A DNA stretch of 64,000 nucleotides, taken from contig NZ_JAFCJX010000036.1 of assembly GCF_018130695.1 (NCBI RefSeq), positions 26,768 through 90,767 on the forward strand, given 5' to 3'. The notes under the pieces were generated by a model, which did no database searches, was not told where the DNA came from, and saw only the letters and a list, made by a program, of their open reading frames with translations. Positions 8,199 to 17,180 of this stretch are shown here, piece after piece; position 1 is the stretch's first letter, and each line of letters begins with the position of its first letter. Both the position numbers and the translations under genes were made by a program. This DNA is from Bradyrhizobium jicamae (GTDB taxonomy: Bacteria > Pseudomonadota > Alphaproteobacteria > Rhizobiales > Xanthobacteraceae).

Positions 8199-9182
8199 AT
8201 GGATGCAGCGGCAAATCCGAATGAAGTACGGCTGCGCAGGGGATCCTCGCTCAGGGAAAGGCTGGTCCGGGCGGGCTCCGGCGCCGTCCTGTTGCTGATC
8301 CTCGTTCCGGGCCTGCTGACCTGGGCCTCAGGCGGCCACCCATTGATCGCTGCGTTCTGGGCCGCGCCGATCGGATTGTTCCTGATCGGCGTTGCCGCCC
8401 TTGAGCGCAATGTGGCCTGGATCATCACGCGCGACGGCATCCTGATCGGCAAACAGCTTCCGTTCGGGCCCGTGCAGAAGCGACTGATCGGCCATCACGA
8501 CATTGCGGACATCCGCGTCCGCAGGAACAGGCTCAGCTATCCCGCGAGCTTCAGCTTTGTTTGCAGGCTGGCATCAGGCGATGTCCTGATCTCGCCACCG
8601 CTGCCGGACATCACGCGCATCAACGAAACCACAGCTAAGGTCGCAGGACTCCTCGGCCTTCCCGATGCCGAGCCCATCGACAACCCGCTCGATGCCGGCA
8701 CGTCCGAGCTCACGCTTGGCTCCCCGGTCAGCCTCTATCTCGGTCGCATCGTTCGAATGGCGGTGCCGGTCCTGGCCGGCCTGTGCGCCGTGCCATTCCT
8801 GATCGCCTTCTGGCTCGGCAAGTCGGAACTGGCGCTCGGATTGCTGTTGCCGCTCGGCTTGCTCGCAGCCTTTGCCCTCTACCGCTACGCGTACCGGCTC
8901 GCCGGCGCATTCTGGATCGTCAGGCATGGCGAGATCCGCATCGAGCGGGTCGGGTTGAAGGGTGAATTATACGTCGAGACGATCCGGGCGGGCGACGTCG
9001 CCGCGATCGAGGTCGACAAGCCCGACGCAGAGGGTTGGACCTGCACCATCAGCATCCGCCTGAACAACGGCCAAACCTTCCGCAGCCCGATCAAGCACGA
9101 CGAAAACGGGGCACGCGCCGTGTGCGCAGAAATCATCCGACGGCTGAATGCCGCTCCGGAGGCCGAAAAGCTGACGGGATAG
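8199..9182 (+). CDS. Membrane protein with two hairpin-plus-PH-like modules, function unknown
   Basis: 327 residues. Hydrophobic hairpins lie at about residues 28-70 and 186-235. Each is followed by a beta-rich, soluble segment: the first starts WIITRDGILIGKQLPFG, the second FWIVRHGEIRIERVGLKG. The repetition suggests an internal duplication resembling bacterial PH (YdbT/bPH) membrane proteins. That assignment rests on pattern and not on a recognised signature. The gene is preceded by a stem-loop and followed 84 bases later by cydA, and there is no sign that it belongs to either unit. Confidence 0.6.
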   Translation: MDAAANPNEVRLRRGSSLRERLVRAGSGAVLLLILVPGLLTWASGGHPLIAAFWAAPIGLFLIGVAALERNVAWIITRDGILIGKQLPFGPVQKRLIGHHDIADIRVRRNRLSYPASFSFVCRLASGDVLISPPLPDITRINETTAKVAGLLGLPDAEPIDNPLDAGTSELTLGSPVSLYLGRIVRMAVPVLAGLCAVPFLIAFWLGKSELALGLLLPLGLLAAFALYRYAYRLAGAFWIVRHGEIRIERVGLKGELYVETIRAGDVAAIEVDKPDAEGWTCTISIRLNNGQTFRSPIKHDENGARAVCAEIIRRLNAAPEAEKLTG

Positions 9183-9266
9183 CTCGCTTCTGCAGCAAAA
9201 GGCGCCGTATTGTCGTCGCGGCCGGCATGATAGGCTCCGCGTCGGAAGCGACATAGGTGTTCAGCG

Positions 9267-10673
9267 ATGTTCGAAGGTTGGGATGCCGTCGCGCTCGCCC
9301 GGGCGCAGTTTGCCTTCACGATGTCGTTCCATATCATCTTCCCGGCGTTTTCGATCGGGCTGGCGAGCTATCTCGCGGTGCTGGAAGGCCTGTGGCTGAT
9401 CACGAAGCGCGAGGTCTTCATCAACCTGTTCAATTACTGGCTGAAGATCTTCGCGGTCGCCTTCGGCATGGGCGTGGTGTCGGGCATCGTGATGTCCTAC
9501 CAGTTCGGCACCAACTGGGCGGCCTTCGCCGACAAGACCGGCCCGGTGATCGGGCCCCTGATGGCCTATGAGGTGCTGACCGCGTTCTTCCTCGAGGCGG
9601 GCTTCCTCGGCGTGATGCTGTTCGGGCTCGAGCGCGTCGGCCCCAGGCTGCATTTCCTGGCGACCCTGATGGTCGCGATCGGCACGCTGATCTCGGCGTT
9701 CTGGATTCTCTCCGCCAATTCCTGGATGCAGACCCCGACCGGCCACGCCATCAACGCCGACGGGCAGTTCGTCGCCGCCGACTGGCTCAAGCTGATCTTC
9801 AACCCGTCGTTCCCCTACCGCCTCGTGCACATGGTGCTGGCAGCGTATCTGACCACCGCGCTGGTGGTCGGCGCGGTCGGCGCCTACCATCTGCTGCGCG
9901 ACCAGCATCTCGCCGGCGCCCGCGTGATGTTCTCGATGGCGATGTGGATGGCGACCTTGGTCGCGCCGATCCAGATCCTCGCCGGCGACCAGCACGGCCT
10001 CAACACGCTGGAGCATCAGCCGACCAAGATCATGGCCATGGAAGGCCATTTCGTGAGCCACAAGGATGGCGCGCCGCTGATCCTGTTCGGCTGGCCCAAC
10101 CAGACTGCTGGGCGGATCGACTACGCGATCGAGATTCCGAAGCTCGGCTCCGTCATTCTCAAGCATTCGCCGGATGCGCCGATGGCCGGTCTCGACACCG
10201 TGCCGCGTGAAAACTGGCCGCCGGTGCCGATCACCTTCTGGTCGTTCCGCATCATGGTCGGGCTCGGCTTCCTGATGCTGGGGCTCGGCATGCTGAGCCT
10301 GTGGCTGCGCTGGCGCGGCAGGCTGTACCACTCGCCGCTGCTGCATCGGTTCGCGATGGTGATGGGGCCGGCGGGCTTCATCGCGGTGCTGGCGGGCTGG
10401 ATCACCACCGAGACCGGACGGCAGCCGTTCACGGTGTATGGCCTGCTGCGTACCGCGGACTCGGTCTCGCCACTCGCGGCGCCCGCGGTCGGCTCCTCGC
10501 TGATCGCGTTCATCATCGTCTATTTCATCGTGTTCATCGCCGGCGTCGTCTATCTGCTGCGACTGATGGCGCAGCCGCCCCATCCCGGTGAGCACGGCCC
10601 GTCGAAGGACCTGCCCGCCCGCGCCGCCGGCATCACGCCGGCCGCCGGCACGGTCGCGGAGGGCGCACGATGA
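9267..10673 (+). CDS. cydA: Cytochrome bd-type (cyanide-insensitive) ubiquinol oxidase subunit I
   Basis: Inner-membrane quinol oxidase subunit carrying the hemes, 468 residues. Near the N-terminus, FHIIFPAFSIGLASYLAVLE contains the heme ligand His22. MAYEVLTAFFLEAGFLGVM supplies the conserved glutamates, and FPYRLVHMVLAAYL contains the heme b558 histidine. The GWITTETGRQPFTVYG motif follows. The short Q-loop and overall length place it with the CioA branch, which lacks the long E. coli Q-loop. The stop overlaps the cydB start (ATGA). The enzyme couples quinol oxidation to oxygen reduction without proton pumping and usually serves under low oxygen or with cytochrome c oxidase inhibitors. Confidence 0.95.
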   Translation: MFEGWDAVALARAQFAFTMSFHIIFPAFSIGLASYLAVLEGLWLITKREVFINLFNYWLKIFAVAFGMGVVSGIVMSYQFGTNWAAFADKTGPVIGPLMAYEVLTAFFLEAGFLGVMLFGLERVGPRLHFLATLMVAIGTLISAFWILSANSWMQTPTGHAINADGQFVAADWLKLIFNPSFPYRLVHMVLAAYLTTALVVGAVGAYHLLRDQHLAGARVMFSMAMWMATLVAPIQILAGDQHGLNTLEHQPTKIMAMEGHFVSHKDGAPLILFGWPNQTAGRIDYAIEIPKLGSVILKHSPDAPMAGLDTVPRENWPPVPITFWSFRIMVGLGFLMLGLGMLSLWLRWRGRLYHSPLLHRFAMVMGPAGFIAVLAGWITTETGRQPFTVYGLLRTADSVSPLAAPAVGSSLIAFIIVYFIVFIAGVVYLLRLMAQPPHPGEHGPSKDLPARAAGITPAAGTVAEGAR

Positions 10674-11680
10674 GCATCGCGATCGACCTCGCCACCGTCT
10701 GGGCCTTCATCATCGCCTTTGCCGTGTTCGTCTATGTCGTGATGGACGGTTTCGATCTCGGCCTCGGCATTCTCTTCCCGTTCTTCCCGAACAAGGCCGA
10801 TCGCGACGTCATCATGAACAGCGTTGCTCCCGTGTGGGACGGCAACGAGACCTGGCTGGTGCTCGGCGGCGGCGGCATGATGGCGGCGTTTCCGCTGGCC
10901 TATGCGGTGCTGATGCCGGCACTCTACACGCCGATGATCGTGATGCTGCTCGGCCTCGTGTTCCGCGGCGTCGCCTTCGAATTCCGCTGGCGCACCCAGA
11001 AGGAGCGCAACAAATGGGACGTCGCCTTCGCCGGCGGCTCCATTCTTGCCGCCCTTGCCCAGGGCATTGCGCTCGGCGCCATCCTGCAGGGCGTGCATGT
11101 CGAGGGCCGTCACTATGCCGGCGGCTGGTGGGACTGGCTGACGCCGTTCAGCATCCTGACCGGCGTCTCGCTGGTGGTCGGCTATGCGCTGCTCGGCGCG
11201 ACCTGGCTGGTCATGAAGACCGAGGATAGCTTGCGCGAGCGCGCCTATCATTTCAGCTGGATTCTCCTGATCGCGATGCTGGTCGCGATCGGCGCGGTCA
11301 GCGTCGCGACGCCGTTCCTGCATGTGCAGTACATCCATCGCTGGTTCGCCTGGCCGAACATCATCCTGACCGCGCCGGTGCCGATCGCGGTCGCCGCCGT
11401 CACCGCGATGCTGCTGCGCGCGCTCGCCAACAAGTACGACTACCAGCCGTTCTTCCTGACGCTGGCGCTGTTCGCGCTGTCCTATGCCGGGCTCGGCATC
11501 AGCATGTATCCCTACATCGTGCCGCAGAGCATCACGATCTGGCAGGCGGCTTCGCCGGAGAACAGCCAGGTGTTCATGCTGTTCGGCGTCTCCATCCTGA
11601 TCCCGCTGATCCTCGCCTACACCGCCTGGGCCTATTGGGTGTTCCGCGGCAAGGTGCGGCACGGCGCCGGCTACCACTGA
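10670..11680 (+). CDS. cydB: Cytochrome bd-type ubiquinol oxidase subunit II
   Basis: 336-residue polytopic partner of CydA. The family signature VVMDGFDLGLGILFPF appears near residues 24-39 and NSVAPVWDGNETWLVLGGGG near 50-70. About eight membrane segments follow. The start overlaps the cydA stop by four bases, so translation is coupled. The stop codon overlaps the start of a 42-residue gene by one base. No cydDC exporter genes are beside it. Confidence 0.95.
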   Translation: MSIAIDLATVWAFIIAFAVFVYVVMDGFDLGLGILFPFFPNKADRDVIMNSVAPVWDGNETWLVLGGGGMMAAFPLAYAVLMPALYTPMIVMLLGLVFRGVAFEFRWRTQKERNKWDVAFAGGSILAALAQGIALGAILQGVHVEGRHYAGGWWDWLTPFSILTGVSLVVGYALLGATWLVMKTEDSLRERAYHFSWILLIAMLVAIGAVSVATPFLHVQYIHRWFAWPNIILTAPVPIAVAAVTAMLLRALANKYDYQPFFLTLALFALSYAGLGISMYPYIVPQSITIWQAASPENSQVFMLFGVSILIPLILAYTAWAYWVFRGKVRHGAGYH

Positions 11681-11808
11681 TGGCCGTTGATCCAAATCAA
11701 CGCCCGCTGGCGCAGCGGCTGCTGTGGTTCGCGGTGCTCTGGCTCGGCGGCGTCGGCACGGTGGCACTGATCTCGCTGGTGCTGCGATTCTGGATCGCGC
11801 CGAAATAA
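11680..11808 (+). CDS. DUF2474-type small subunit of bd oxidase
   Basis: A 42-residue frame whose ATG shares its A with the last base of the cydB stop. It encodes a polar N-terminus with QRLLWFAVLWLGG and a single hydrophobic helix ending in FWIAPK. This size, topology and position match DUF2474 proteins, which follow cioAB-type oxidase genes and are thought to act like CydX in stabilising the complex. The gene is easily missed because of its length. The family assignment is from memory of the pattern. Confidence 0.75.
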   Translation: MAVDPNQRPLAQRLLWFAVLWLGGVGTVALISLVLRFWIAPK

Positions 11809-11976
11809 GGCAGGTTGTGCGCTGCGCCGGTTCGTGCCGTTCATAAAAAACAGAGGCATTCCAGCAGGGTATCGGCCACGCCCGCCCTAAACTTGCCATC
11901 AAACTGTCACTGAGGTTTGATGTTCCGCGATTTGGGTGGAGCAACCATTGGCGGCACGCCACAAGGAGAGCTTTGC

Positions 11977-12570
11977 ATGACGAAACTTCGTCACTCGGTC
12001 TGGATGCTGCTTGCCGCGACCACGCTTGCGCTGTCGACATCGCAAGGCTTTGCGCAGCCGCGTCCCGATGCCGACGAGCCGGGCCTGGTCGCCGATGACT
12101 CCTACGCGCTCGATCCCGAGTGGCAGAAGCAGGTGGTATACTATCGCACCAACGAGGCGCCGGGCACCATCATCGTCGTGACCGCCGAGCGGCACCTTTA
12201 TCTCGTGCAGGGCAATGGCCGCGCGATCCGCTACGGCATCGGCGTCGGCCGCGAAGGTTTCACCTGGCAGGGCCTGGTCAACATCACCCGCAAGGCCGAG
12301 TGGCCGGACTGGACGCCGCCGCCGGAGATGATCGCGCGCCAGCCCTATCTGCCGCGCTTCATGGCGGGCGGCCCGGGCAATCCGCTCGGCGCGCGCGCGA
12401 TGTATCTGGGCACCACGGTCTACCGCATCCACGGCACCAATCGGCCCGACACGATCGGCACCGCCGTGTCGTCCGGCTGCTTCCGTCTCGTCAACAACGA
12501 CGTCGCCGACCTCTACAGCCGCGTCCCCGTCGGCACCAGGGTGGTGATCCGGCAGAAGCCCGAACTGTAG
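11977..12570 (+). CDS. L,D-transpeptidase (YkuD domain)
   Basis: Exported cell-wall enzyme of 197 residues. The signal peptide covers about residues 1-26 and ends near GFAQP. The YkuD domain includes APGTIIVVTAERHLYLVQGN, and the active site reads YRIHGTNRPDTIGT, then SSGCFRLVNNDV. This provides the catalytic His and Cys. Such enzymes form 3-3 cross-links in peptidoglycan or attach proteins to it. The frame remains open upstream to 11917. ATG 11977 was chosen for the AAGGAG eight bases before it. Confidence 0.92.
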   Translation: MTKLRHSVWMLLAATTLALSTSQGFAQPRPDADEPGLVADDSYALDPEWQKQVVYYRTNEAPGTIIVVTAERHLYLVQGNGRAIRYGIGVGREGFTWQGLVNITRKAEWPDWTPPPEMIARQPYLPRFMAGGPGNPLGARAMYLGTTVYRIHGTNRPDTIGTAVSSGCFRLVNNDVADLYSRVPVGTRVVIRQKPEL

Positions 12571-12627
12571 CTTTACCCCGCCTTCGATATCCCTTCCTTC
12601 TTCCCGATTATTCGAGAGAGAGAACCC

Positions 12628-13665
12628 ATGCGTACATTTCGAGGCGGCCTGCTGATCGGGCTCGCGGTCGCCGTGCTGGTTGGGGCCGCCGCCATCACTT
12701 ATGAGCGCTACGACACCAAGACGCTGAAGCGCACCATCCGCCGCGGCGAGGTGCTGTGCGGCGTCAACAAGGGCCTGCCCGGCTTCTCGATCCCCGACGA
12801 CAAGGGCAACTGGAGCGGCTTCGACGTCGACTTCTGCCGCGCGGTGGCGGCGGCGATCTTCGACGATCCGACGAAGGCGAAGTTCATTCCGCTCGACGCC
12901 AGCGAGCGCTTCAAGGAACTGCAGGCCCGCAAGGTCGACATCCTCTCCCGCAACTCGACCTGGAGCATGTCGCGCGAGACCAATTACGACCTCTATTTCC
13001 CGGCGGTCGCCTATTATGACGGCGAAGGCTTCATGCTGCCGAAATCGCGCAACATCGATTCCGCGCTCGACCTGAACGGCAGCAAGGTCTGCGTGCAGGC
13101 CGACACGACGACGGCGCTGAACCTCGCCGACTATTTCCGTGCCAACAACATGAAGTACACGGAGATGAAGTTTCCGAAGCTCGATGAGGTCGTGAAGGCC
13201 TATGACACCGGCCAGTGCGACACCATCACGGCCGACGCCTCGCAGCTCTACGCGCTACGCCTCAACATGTCGAAGCCCGGCGACCACACCATCCTGCCCG
13301 ACATCATCTCCAAGGAGCCGCTCGCGCCTGTCGTTCGTCTCCGTGACGACGACTGGATGATGATCGTGAAATGGACGCTGTATGCGATGATCAACGCGGA
13401 AGAGCTCGGCATCACCTCGAAGAACATCGACGAGGCACTGAAGTCGAAGAAGCCCGAAGTGATGCGCCTGGTCGGCACCGAGGGCGCCTATGGCGAGGAC
13501 CTCGGTCTCACCAAGGACTGGGCCGCCCGCATCATCCGCCGCGTCGGCAATTACGGCGAGGTCTACGACCGCAACGTCGGCGCCGAGTCCAAGCTGAAGA
13601 TCCCGCGCGGCCTCAACCAGCTCTGGAGCGCCGGCGGCATCCAGTACGCGCCGCCGATCAGGTAA
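12628..13665 (+). CDS. Amino-acid ABC transporter periplasmic binding protein, orphan
   Basis: 345-residue type II binding protein similar to AapJ (general L-amino-acid uptake). A signal or anchor segment (LLIGLAVAVLVGAAAITYE) is followed by LKRTIRRGEVLCGVNKGLPGF, DFCRAVAAAIFDD and the FDTITAD-like segment CDTITADASQLYAL. A GAGAGAGAA sequence precedes the ATG. No permease or ATPase gene is adjacent, so it must work with a transporter encoded elsewhere or act as a sensor ligand protein. The C-terminus runs up to a repeat. Confidence 0.85.
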   Translation: MRTFRGGLLIGLAVAVLVGAAAITYERYDTKTLKRTIRRGEVLCGVNKGLPGFSIPDDKGNWSGFDVDFCRAVAAAIFDDPTKAKFIPLDASERFKELQARKVDILSRNSTWSMSRETNYDLYFPAVAYYDGEGFMLPKSRNIDSALDLNGSKVCVQADTTTALNLADYFRANNMKYTEMKFPKLDEVVKAYDTGQCDTITADASQLYALRLNMSKPGDHTILPDIISKEPLAPVVRLRDDDWMMIVKWTLYAMINAEELGITSKNIDEALKSKKPEVMRLVGTEGAYGEDLGLTKDWAARIIRRVGNYGEVYDRNVGAESKLKIPRGLNQLWSAGGIQYAPPIR

Positions 13666-13693
13666 GTTGGGCAGTAGGCGCCTCCACGCCCAC

Positions 13694-13819
13694 AGTGTCG
13701 TCCCCCGCGAAAGCGGGGGCCCCAGTACGCCGCGGCTTCTCGGCTCAAGCACAGTCGTCTCTGGAATACTGGGTCGCCCGCTCCAGTGCGCAATTGCGCA
13801 CAAGGCGGGCGATGACACC
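13694..13819. repeat. Palindromic intergenic repeat, family F
   Basis: It begins CGTCCCCCGCGAAAGCGGGG and ends in an imperfect return arm (GGCGGGCGATGACAC). A nested stem forms around GCGCAATTGCGC. It fills the gap between the binding-protein gene and the convergent acyl-CoA dehydrogenase gene, and could also end transcription from both sides. Confidence 0.7.
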
Positions 13820-13848
13820 TATGAGGTGGCGACGCCGCGGCTCCGACC

Positions 13849-14988
13849 TCAATACCCCTTGCCGCGCGCCAGTTGATCCGCGTGGAAGTTGCTGTCGCCG
13901 AACAGCTCCTGGCAGACCCGCGCGCGCTTCATGAAGAAGCCGATGTCGAACTGGTCGGTCATGCCCATGCCGCCATGCATCTGCACGCCTTCCTGCACGG
14001 CCAGGGTCGCCGTGGCGCCGGCGCGCGCCTTCGCCACGGACACTGCCGTGCCAGCCTTATCGAGATCAGTATCGAGCGCCTGCAGCGCCTTCAGCACCGC
14101 CGCACGCGTGATCTCGATCTCGATGTAGAGCTGCGCGGCGCGGTGCTGCAGCGCCTGGAATTCGCCGATCGCCTTGCCGAACTGCTTGCGTTCCTTGAGA
14201 TACATCACGGTGCGGCCGAACACCTCCTCGGAGAGGCCGACCATCTCGGAGGCGACAGCGCCGCGGCCGATGTTGAGCACGCCGTCGAGCAGGCCATAAC
14301 CCTGATCGACCTCGCCGAGCACGCTGTCGGCATTGACCTCGACATTGTCGAACACGATTCTTGCAGCGTTATGAGAGTCCACCATCGCGGTGCGCTCGAC
14401 CGCGAGGCCCTTGGCCTTCGGATCGACCAGGAACAAGGTCAGCCCGTTCCTGTCACCGGCCGCGCCCGCGCTGCGCGCCGCGACGATCAAGAGGTCAGCG
14501 GTGTGGCCGTCGACCACGAACGCCTTGTCGCCGGAAAGCTTGAACCCGTTGCCGGAACGAACCGCCTGCAATTTGGTCTGCAACGGACGATGCTTTGCAC
14601 CTTCATCGATCGCGAGCGCCGCCAGCAGCGAACCGTCGGCGATCTTGGGCAGATGCTGCGCCTTCTGCGCCTCGCTGCCGCCGCGCGACAGTGCCGAGGC
14701 CGCGAGCACCGAGGTCGCGAGGAACGGCGACGGCATCAAGGTGCGGCCGATCTCCTCCATCACGATGCCGGCCTCGACCGCGCCGAGCCCGCTGCCGCCG
14801 AATTGCTCCGGCACCAGCAGGCCGGAGAAGCCCATCTCGGCAAAGGTTTTCCAGAGGTCACGCGAGAAGCCGGTGGCATCCTTTGCATCGCGAAGGTTGC
14901 GCAGATGCGACACGGGTGCCTTGTCGCTGATGAGGCCGCGCGCGCTGTCGCGCAGCAGGGTTTGTTCTTCGGTGAGGACGAGAGCCAT
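13849..14988 (-). CDS. Acyl-CoA dehydrogenase family protein (smaller subunit type)
   Basis: Cytoplasmic FAD enzyme, 379 residues. The three-part ACAD fold is visible: an N-terminal helical part (LTEEQTLLRDSARGLI), a middle beta domain (GFKLSGDKAFVVDGHTADLL) and a C-terminal helical part with HGGMGMTDQFDIGFFMKRAR. The usual catalytic glutamate segment is not obvious, which fits the non-catalytic or FAD-sharing subunit of heteromeric ACADs. It lies downstream of a second ACAD gene on the same strand, with a repeat between. The likely role is beta-oxidation of a branched, aromatic or sterol-type side chain. The substrate is not determinable. Confidence 0.88.
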   Translation of the reverse strand: MALVLTEEQTLLRDSARGLISDKAPVSHLRNLRDAKDATGFSRDLWKTFAEMGFSGLLVPEQFGGSGLGAVEAGIVMEEIGRTLMPSPFLATSVLAASALSRGGSEAQKAQHLPKIADGSLLAALAIDEGAKHRPLQTKLQAVRSGNGFKLSGDKAFVVDGHTADLLIVAARSAGAAGDRNGLTLFLVDPKAKGLAVERTAMVDSHNAARIVFDNVEVNADSVLGEVDQGYGLLDGVLNIGRGAVASEMVGLSEEVFGRTVMYLKERKQFGKAIGEFQALQHRAAQLYIEIEITRAAVLKALQALDTDLDKAGTAVSVAKARAGATATLAVQEGVQMHGGMGMTDQFDIGFFMKRARVCQELFGDSNFHADQLARGKGY

Positions 14989-15031
14989 TGGTGTATCCGC
15001 TATTCTGATCTTCGATCACATTCACTGTTGA

Positions 15032-15133
15032 CCCTCATGGTGAGGAGGCGCCCTGGCGCCGTCTCGAACCACGAGGCCGATATTCGCACCCTCATCCTTC
15101 GAGACGCGCGTTCCGCGCTCCTCAGGATGAGGG
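15032..15133. repeat. Palindromic intergenic repeat, family G
   Basis: CCCTCATGGTGAGGAG opens the element and CTCCTCAGGATGAGGG closes it. Short stems with GGCGCC and with ACGCGCGTTCCGCGCT lie between. It occupies nearly the whole gap between the two acyl-CoA dehydrogenase genes and may reduce expression of the distal one. Confidence 0.75.
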
Positions 15134-15141
15134 ATTCTCAT

Positions 15142-16326
15142 TCACGCCCCCGGCAGATCCAGGATGCGCTTGGCGACGATGCCGAGCATCACCTCCGACG
15201 TGCCGCCCTCGATCGAGTTCGCCTTGGTGCGCAACCAGGCGCGCGGACGCGCGCCGCCCCTGGAGCGGTCGCTTTCCCATTCCAGCGCGTCGATGCCGCC
15301 GGCCGACATCAGGATCTCGTAGCGACGCTTGTTGAGCTCGGTGCCGTAATATTTCATCGCCGAGGAGAACGCCGGGTGCGACTGGCCGGCCTTGGCCAGA
15401 TCGACCGCGCGCTCGGCAGCGGCTGCAAGCGCAGCTTCATCGACCTCGAAGCTCGCGATCTGGCTGCGCAGCTGCGCATCGTCGAGCCGGCCGTGATCGT
15501 CGGCGCCGACGGAGTCGGCCGCGATCTGGCCGAGCGGACGGCCGACGCCGCGCTCGCCCATGCCCGAGATCATCGCCCGCTCATGCTGCAGCAGGTATTT
15601 CGCGACATCCCAGCCGCGATTGACGGTGCCCACGACGTGCGACTTCGGCACGCGCACATTGTCGAAGAAGGTTTCGCAGAACGGCGAGTAGCCGGAGATC
15701 AGCAGGATCGGCTTCGTCGTCACGCCCTTCGAGGCCATGTCGAACAGGATGAAGCTGATGCCGTCATGCTTCTTCGCGGCGGGATCGGTGCGAACCAGGC
15801 AGAAGATCCAGTCGGCATAATTGGCATAGGACGTCCAGATCTTCTGGCCGTTGATGACATAGTGATCGCCGTCGCTCTCGGCGCGGGTCTGCAGCGAGGC
15901 AAGGTCGGAGCCGGCGTTCGGCTCGGAATAGCCCTGGCACCAGCGGATCAGGCCCGCGGTGATCTTCGGCAGATGCTCCTTCTTCTGCTCTTCGGTGCCA
16001 TATTTCAGCAGCGCCGGCCCGAGCATCGAAATGCCGAACGAGGTCAGCGGTTGCCGCGCGCCGATCGCCGCCATCTCCTGCCGCACGATCTTGGCCTGTT
16101 CGCCGTCAAGGCCGCCGCCGCCATATTCCTTCGGCCAGTGCGGCACGGTCCAGCCCTTGTCGCGCATCCGTTCGAACCAGACGCGCTGCGCGTCGGAGGA
16201 ATATTTCGCGTTACGGCCGCCCCAGAACGTGTCGCCGTCCGAGGTCATCGGCTTGCGCATTTCCGGCGGGCAGTTCTGCTCCAGCCAGGCGCGGGTTTCA
16301 CTGCGGAATTTTTCGAGATCAGACAT
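15142..16326 (-). CDS. Acyl-CoA dehydrogenase family protein (larger subunit type)
   Basis: 394-residue FAD-dependent dehydrogenase. Conserved signatures: WCQGYSEPNAGSDLASLQT (substrate/FAD binding), GQKIWTSYANYADWIFCLVR, and the C-terminal NSIEGGTSEVMLGIVAKRIL, where IEGG holds the position of the catalytic base in this branch. It is first in the unit and is followed by the 379-residue ACAD, a pairing typical of alpha2beta2 enzymes acting on steroid or other ring-bearing acyl-CoAs. That specificity is inference. A carboxymuconolactone decarboxylase-family gene is divergent from it. Confidence 0.9.
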   Translation of the reverse strand: MSDLEKFRSETRAWLEQNCPPEMRKPMTSDGDTFWGGRNAKYSSDAQRVWFERMRDKGWTVPHWPKEYGGGGLDGEQAKIVRQEMAAIGARQPLTSFGISMLGPALLKYGTEEQKKEHLPKITAGLIRWCQGYSEPNAGSDLASLQTRAESDGDHYVINGQKIWTSYANYADWIFCLVRTDPAAKKHDGISFILFDMASKGVTTKPILLISGYSPFCETFFDNVRVPKSHVVGTVNRGWDVAKYLLQHERAMISGMGERGVGRPLGQIAADSVGADDHGRLDDAQLRSQIASFEVDEAALAAAAERAVDLAKAGQSHPAFSSAMKYYGTELNKRRYEILMSAGGIDALEWESDRSRGGARPRAWLRTKANSIEGGTSEVMLGIVAKRILDLPGA

Positions 16327-16495
16327 TGAGGCGTTTCCGGGGTCGGGATTGACGAATTGGATTCGACCTTAGTCACAGCACCGCCGAATTCAATATGTCT
16401 TGCGACCGCGCCATGCTCTGGCGTCGGTGGTCAGTGCACGCGATCGGGTGTATGCGCGAAGTGAGATAACAATTGAAAAACAAGGGGAAACCGTC

Positions 16496-17041
16496 ATGCG
16501 GCTGAAACTGCTTTCGCCTGGCGAAATGAACGCTGCACAAAAAGAAACCTATGACGAGTCGATTGCCGGCAAGCGCGGCGCCCCGCCGGCGCCGATGATG
16601 GCCTGGCTGAACAGCCCCGAAATGGCACGGCACGCTACAAGGCTCGGCGAGGTCTTGCGCTTCGACACGATCTTTCCGCCAAAGCTGTCGGAGATCGCGA
16701 TCCTCGTCACCGCGCGGCACTGGACCGCGCATTACGAATGGTACGCGCACAAGCGGCTGGCGCTGAAGGGCGGCATGGATCCAAAGCTGATCGAGGACAT
16801 CCGCGTTCGCCGCACCCCGCATTTCGACGATCCCAAGGCGAAGATGATCTACGACGTCGCCAAGGCGCTGCATGAGGGCCACGGCCTGCCGAGGGCGCTG
16901 TATGATGAGGCGGTCGAGGTGCTCAGCCTGCGCGGCGTGGTCGAGGTGATCGGCCTCTGCGGCTACTACACCATGGTGTCGATGACGCTGAACACGTTCG
17001 AGTTCGAGGTGCCCGGCGGGGAGCTGTCCGAGCTGGCGTAG
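16496..17041 (+). CDS. Carboxymuconolactone decarboxylase-family (AhpD-like) protein
   Basis: 181 residues of helical CMD fold. The core segment KLSEIAILVTARHWTAHYEWYAHKRLA carries the family's histidines. It lacks the CxxC of true AhpD peroxidase partners, so it is more like a CMD-family hydrolase or decarboxylase of unknown substrate. The open frame starts at 16400, but ATG 16496 has an AAGGGGA sequence nine bases upstream and begins the conserved region. It is divergent from the acyl-CoA dehydrogenase pair, which suggests a shared degradation pathway. Confidence 0.83.
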   Translation: MRLKLLSPGEMNAAQKETYDESIAGKRGAPPAPMMAWLNSPEMARHATRLGEVLRFDTIFPPKLSEIAILVTARHWTAHYEWYAHKRLALKGGMDPKLIEDIRVRRTPHFDDPKAKMIYDVAKALHEGHGLPRALYDEAVEVLSLRGVVEVIGLCGYYTMVSMTLNTFEFEVPGGELSELA

Positions 17042-17180
17042 CCGCCCGGTCCACCATCATTGCCGGTCCGGAAACGCTGGGTTTCAGGATCGGCCGCTCG
17101 TGCTCCGGCGGAGTTGGACTATATCGAAGGCGAAGCCTCGCCGCTGACCGCCGGGGCGTGAGTCCAACTGGAGCCGTCCC

